NCBI RefSeq assembly: GCF_019049655.1
Contig: NZ_JAFMOX010000067.1
Coordinates: 124,001 to 188,000 of the forward strand
Length of the DNA: 64,000 nucleotides
Direction of reading: 5' to 3'
From: Rahnella rivi
GTDB taxonomy: Bacteria > Pseudomonadota > Gammaproteobacteria > Enterobacterales > Enterobacteriaceae
Positions 60,956-64,000 of the stretch are shown here, in pieces (position 1 is the first letter of the stretch; each line of letters opens with the position of its first letter). The translations under genes and the position numbers were made by a program. The notes beneath the pieces are model-generated. The model had not been told where the DNA came from. It worked only from the letters and a program-made list of their open reading frames with translations, and ran no database searches.

Positions 60956-61834
60956 TCAGCGGCTGGCAAAGGTGTTGCACTGATCGGGATTACCGGTATC
61001 GAAACCGCGCTTGAACCAGGTATACCGCTGCTGAGAGGTGCCGTGCGTAAAGCTGTCCGGCACCACACGCCCCTGGCTTTGCTGTTGCAGACGGTCATCG
61101 CCGATCGCCTGCGCGGCGTCCAGCGCCTCTTTCAGATCGCCCTCTTCAAGCACATTTTGTTGCTGCATGGCATGTCCCCAGACGCCGGCGTAGCAGTCAG
61201 CCTGGAGTTCCATTTTCACCGACAGCTGATTCACCGCCGCCTGCGATGCGCCCTGCTGCATCTCGCGCACCTTGCGCTCAATGCCCAGCAGATTTTGTAC
61301 GTGATGGCCGACTTCGTGCGCCACGACGTAACCCTGTGCAAAATCACCGCCCGCGCCCAGTTTGTTCTGCAGTTCCTGATAGAAGGAGAGATCGATATAC
61401 ACCGTGCTGTCCGCCGGGCAGTAGAACGGCCCCATCACCGACTGGCCGGTACCGCAGCCGGTGCGGGTTGCACCACGGTACATCACCAGTTTCGGTTCGC
61501 GGTAAGTCATCCCCTGTTTCTGGAAGATTTCTTTCCAGGTGTCTTCCGTAGAAGCGAGGATCACCGAAGTGAATTTCGCCTGCTCATCATCTTTCGGGCT
61601 GATGGATTGCGATTGTGTCTGCTTTTGCACACCACCGGACTGCCCGCCATCGATGAGCGGTGTCAGATCAATGCCGTAATAACCGGCGACCAGCACCACG
61701 ATAATAATCACGATGCCACTTTTCCCACGGATCGGCAGACGCATTCCGCCACCGCCCGGACCACCACCGGAGTTGGATCCCTGTCCGCGTCTGTCTTCCA
61801 CATTGTCGCTTTCGCGACGCCCTTGCCAACGCAT
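60956..61834 (-). CDS. ypfJ: Putative neutral zinc metallopeptidase YpfJ
   Basis: 292 residues (E. coli 287). An N-terminal charged MRWQGRRESDNVEDRR and Gly-rich stretch precede one membrane helix (about 42-58), then a periplasmic zincin-like domain with HEVGHH (HExxH type) in QGYVVAHEVGHHVQNLLG. C-terminal VPDSFTHGTSQQRYTWFKRGFDTG is diagnostic. The substrate is unknown. The start is ATG 61834 after GGTGGAG; the 30 upstream residues are not in the family. Confidence 0.94.
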   Translation of the reverse strand: MRWQGRRESDNVEDRRGQGSNSGGGPGGGGMRLPIRGKSGIVIIIVVLVAGYYGIDLTPLIDGGQSGGVQKQTQSQSISPKDDEQAKFTSVILASTEDTWKEIFQKQGMTYREPKLVMYRGATRTGCGTGQSVMGPFYCPADSTVYIDLSFYQELQNKLGAGGDFAQGYVVAHEVGHHVQNLLGIERKVREMQQGASQAAVNQLSVKMELQADCYAGVWGHAMQQQNVLEEGDLKEALDAAQAIGDDRLQQQSQGRVVPDSFTHGTSQQRYTWFKRGFDTGNPDQCNTFASR

Positions 61835-61977
61835 ACTCCACCTCCAGACTGTTTTTATAAAGACTAGCCAGCGCGCGCGGTTAATACCATCCGCGCAAGG
61901 ACGTAATTTTAGGTCAGAAGGCATTAAATGAAATAAAACAGTGGGGAAAAGGGGAAATTAAATGCGCAGGAAGAAAT

Positions 61978-61999
61978 CGGGTGGCACAAATACCACCCG
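61978..61999 (-). terminator. purC terminator
   Basis: CGGGTGG (61978-61984) pairs with CCACCCG (61993-61999). On the minus strand ATTTCTTCC follows, which is moderately T-rich. Confidence 0.6.
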
Positions 62000-62058
62000 G
62001 TTTGATACAGCCCTGCTACGTAAACGATTGCGCGTCAGGGCTGAAAAATGACTGACGA

Positions 62059-62772
62059 TCAGTCCAGTTTCACACCGATGCGGCGAGCAACTTCTTCGTA
62101 GGCTTCGATCAGGCCACCCAGACTCTGGCGGTAGCGATCTTTATCCATCTTGTTCAGGGTTTCTTTATCCCACAGGCGGCTGCCATCTGGCGAGAATTCA
62201 TCACCCAGTACGACTTCACCGTTGAACAAACCGAACTCGAGTTTGAAATCGACCAGAATCAGACCGGCATCATCAAACAGTTTGGTCAGCACGTCGTTGG
62301 CTTTGTAGCTCAGCTCTTTCATGCGTGCCAGATGCTCTTCGTTCACCCAACCGAAGGTTTTGCAGTAAGACTCATTGATCATCGGATCATGCATCGCATC
62401 GTTTTTCAGGAACAGATCGAACAACGGTGGATTGAGTACCAGACCTTCTTCAATGCCCAGACGTTTTACCAGCGATCCTGCAGCACGGTTACGGATAACG
62501 CATTCAACCGGGACCATATTCAGTTTTTTCACCAGTACTTCGTTGTCAGACAGCAGGCGTTCCATTTGTGTCGGAATACCGGCTTCTTCCAGCTTAGCCA
62601 TGATGAAATGGTTAAATTTGTTGTTAACCATGCCTTTACGGTCGAACTGCTCAATACGCTGACCATCCAGTGCTGACGTATCGTTGCGGAATTCCAGCAC
62701 CAGCAGGTCCGGGTTTTCTGTGGTGTAGACGGTTTTCGCCTTGCCGCGATACAACTCAGCTAACTTTTGCAT
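62059..62772 (-). CDS. purC: SAICAR synthetase PurC
   Basis: Phosphoribosylaminoimidazole-succinocarboxamide synthase of purine synthesis. 237 residues, as in E. coli. KLAELYRGKAKTVYTTENPDLLVLEF starts the ATP-binding lobe. VECVIRNRAAGSLVKRLG and LILVDFKLEFGLFNGEVVLGDEFSPDGSRLWD are signature segments. It lies downstream of bamC with a terminator hairpin in between, so it probably has its own promoter. Confidence 0.97.
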   Translation of the reverse strand: MQKLAELYRGKAKTVYTTENPDLLVLEFRNDTSALDGQRIEQFDRKGMVNNKFNHFIMAKLEEAGIPTQMERLLSDNEVLVKKLNMVPVECVIRNRAAGSLVKRLGIEEGLVLNPPLFDLFLKNDAMHDPMINESYCKTFGWVNEEHLARMKELSYKANDVLTKLFDDAGLILVDFKLEFGLFNGEVVLGDEFSPDGSRLWDKETLNKMDKDRYRQSLGGLIEAYEEVARRIGVKLD

Positions 62773-62803
62773 CTTTACTTACTCCAGTGGAAAAAACAGA
62801 TGT

Positions 62804-62824
62804 AAAAAGGGGCCGAAGCCCCTT
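62804..62824 (-). terminator. bamC terminator
   Basis: AAGGGGC (62807-62813) pairs with GCCCCTT (62818-62824) around CGAA. A T-run follows on the minus strand. It separates bamC from purC. Confidence 0.8.
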
Positions 62825-62828
62825 GGTA

Positions 62829-63908
62829 TTATTTTGCACTGCTCTGGCTAAATGCGGCCTGCATGACCGCCACCATCGCGTCGTTCTGCGACTGGCTGAG
62901 AGCATGTCCTTTTGGATCAAGGAACTGCAAGCTACTGCGGTTGTCGAGGTCGCCAACCTGAAGTTTGTAATCACCGGATGACAGACCCGGATCTTTCGCA
63001 CCCAATGTCTGCCACGCATCGTCATTCAACGGTTTGTAGGTGACGGATATTGTGCCCTGCGGACGGCTGCTGTCGGTCACTTTCATGCCGGCTTTCGCCA
63101 GGGCATTAGGCAAGCGATCCCACACCACGCCATAGCTGGTACGCACGATCAGCACCGGCAGGCCGGTATCGTCTGCGCCACTCTGCACGTCGATCTCGCC
63201 AACGCGACGATTATCGAGACGGGCTTGCGTATCCTGCTGCACTTTATCCAGACTTGCGGTGATGGAGTTCATCATCTGGCTGTTATAACGCTGGATTTCA
63301 GCCGATGTGGTGACCGCTTTATCCTGCTGTTTCAGTTCAAGCGTTTTCACGGTCAGGGCTAACTGGTAGCTCTGCTGTTTCACGCTGATCTGATAACGGC
63401 CCTGATACTGGAAGTCTTCATCTGCACGATTCCAGTTAACGAAATCAGTGGTCAGCGTCTGGTTAGCATCATCACGGTTAGCGATGGTGTAATTGTTTTG
63501 CTGAACGGCTTTCACCACGTTGTTCCACAAATCACGGTTCTGAGCGGTGTTTTCCAGCAGCACGGTACTGCTGTCGCCGGAGAATTGCGTTTGTGAACCG
63601 TTCAGCAAGGCCAGAGGCTGCATCGGTGGACGGATGTCGAGCTGTTTGCCCACCGCACCTTGCATTGCACCGGCCTGAACATCGTACGTTCCGTTCTGTA
63701 CAGGCAGAATCATCCCGGCAGGGGCTTTCAGCTCATGCAGGGCGGGTGCATCCAGATAGGATTCATCGCCGCTCACCTGGCGCTTGTAGCGCTGGTCGCT
63801 TGAACAGGCCGCCAGCAGCATGATCAGGGAAACCCCAACCACTTTCGCTACGGCTGATTTCTGCAATCGGGTCATCTGGAAACTATTCTTGTCAAATAAA
63901 GAGGCCAT
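62829..63908 (-). CDS. bamC: Outer-membrane assembly lipoprotein BamC (NlpB)
   Basis: Accessory lipoprotein of the beta-barrel assembly machine. 359 residues (E. coli 344). The lipobox LLAAC places lipidated Cys35; the leader is about 10 residues longer than in E. coli. SSDQRYKRQVSGDESYLDAP is the unstructured segment that contacts BamD, followed by two helix-grip domains. ATG 63908 is used because AGGA lies upstream; ATG 63875 is an alternative that gives a typical leader. It is 16 bases from dapA. Confidence 0.93.
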   Translation of the reverse strand: MASLFDKNSFQMTRLQKSAVAKVVGVSLIMLLAACSSDQRYKRQVSGDESYLDAPALHELKAPAGMILPVQNGTYDVQAGAMQGAVGKQLDIRPPMQPLALLNGSQTQFSGDSSTVLLENTAQNRDLWNNVVKAVQQNNYTIANRDDANQTLTTDFVNWNRADEDFQYQGRYQISVKQQSYQLALTVKTLELKQQDKAVTTSAEIQRYNSQMMNSITASLDKVQQDTQARLDNRRVGEIDVQSGADDTGLPVLIVRTSYGVVWDRLPNALAKAGMKVTDSSRPQGTISVTYKPLNDDAWQTLGAKDPGLSSGDYKLQVGDLDNRSSLQFLDPKGHALSQSQNDAMVAVMQAAFSQSSAK

Positions 63909-63924
63909 CAAATCTTCCTAAGAG

Positions 63925-64000
63925 TTACAGCAAACCGGCGCTTTTTAATGCGTGTTCCACGACCGGACGGGCAGCATCTGTTAACGGCGTCATAGGCAGA
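63925..64000 (-). CDS. dapA: 4-Hydroxy-tetrahydrodipicolinate synthase, C-terminal end
   Basis: Partial: only the last 24 residues are in the window (LPMTPLTDAARPVVEHALKSAGLL followed by the stop). They match the C-terminus of E. coli DapA. The dapA-bamC-purC order is the usual enterobacterial one. The enzyme condenses pyruvate and aspartate semialdehyde in the diaminopimelate/lysine pathway. Confidence 0.88.
   Translation of the reverse strand, partial: LPMTPLTDAARPVVEHALKSAGLL

Noticed and set aside
61043..61867. 274-codon plus-strand ORF opposite ypfJ
   Set aside because: ypfJ is a full-length family match on the other strand; the opposing frame has low-complexity His/Leu composition.

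Overview
This is chromosomal DNA of an enterobacterium (Enterobacterales). Nearly every gene has a close E. coli counterpart, often of identical length (LeuS 860, LipA 321, GltL 241, DapE 375 residues). The mixture of gene orders and the extra genes suggest the Yersiniaceae side of the order (Rahnella/Ewingella/Serratia-like), but that is inference, not proof. No prophage, insertion sequence or CRISPR array was seen.

Layout. (1) 1-18.9 kb is a conserved housekeeping block matching the E. coli 14-min region: gltI(partial)-gltJKL glutamate/aspartate importer, ybeL, leuS-lptE-holA-nadD, rsfS-rlmH-mrdA-mrdB-rlpA-dacA (ribosome silencing and cell-wall elongation), ybeD-lipB-ybeF-lipA (lipoate), tatE. 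(2) 19.1-25.4 kb is an accessory block between tatE and crcB: a polar amino-acid-type ABC importer, a YbeM nitrilase-family amidase, a cytosolic Pht5-like binding-fold protein, and a divergent MocR (GntR/PLP) regulator. It looks like an uncharacterised uptake and deamidation unit. (3) 25.4-28.5 kb: crcB with a clear fluoride riboswitch, a 30-codon membrane mini-ORF, a TetR/MFS efflux pair, and cspE. (4) 28.6-38.6 kb is accessory: a DUF2076 protein, a Fur-box-controlled orphan iron-chelate binding protein, an exported Ppx/GppA-like protein with a prolyl oligopeptidase, a small ORF, an operon of degenerate GGDEF protein-lipoprotein-cupin, YahK alcohol dehydrogenase and an exported cupin. (5) 38.8-42.7 kb: non-PTS sucrose cluster cscB-cscA/cscR with two LacI-type operators and a CRP site but no cscK. 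(6) 43-50.2 kb: yagU, orphan ORFs, tRNA-Arg(TCT), an LDH-like dehydrogenase, folD, ybcJ, and two exported proteins of unknown function. (7) 50.3-64 kb matches the E. coli 55-min region: nudK, a winged-helix gene, acrD, ypfM, yffB-dapE-M15 peptidase-ypfN, ypfH, tmcA-DUF441, ypfJ, purC, bamC, dapA(partial).

The most interesting items are the fluoride riboswitch with a readable three-way switching logic, the amidase/Pht5-like/MocR/ABC cluster, the degenerate GGDEF operon, and the exported Ppx/GppA-like protein paired with an S9 peptidase.
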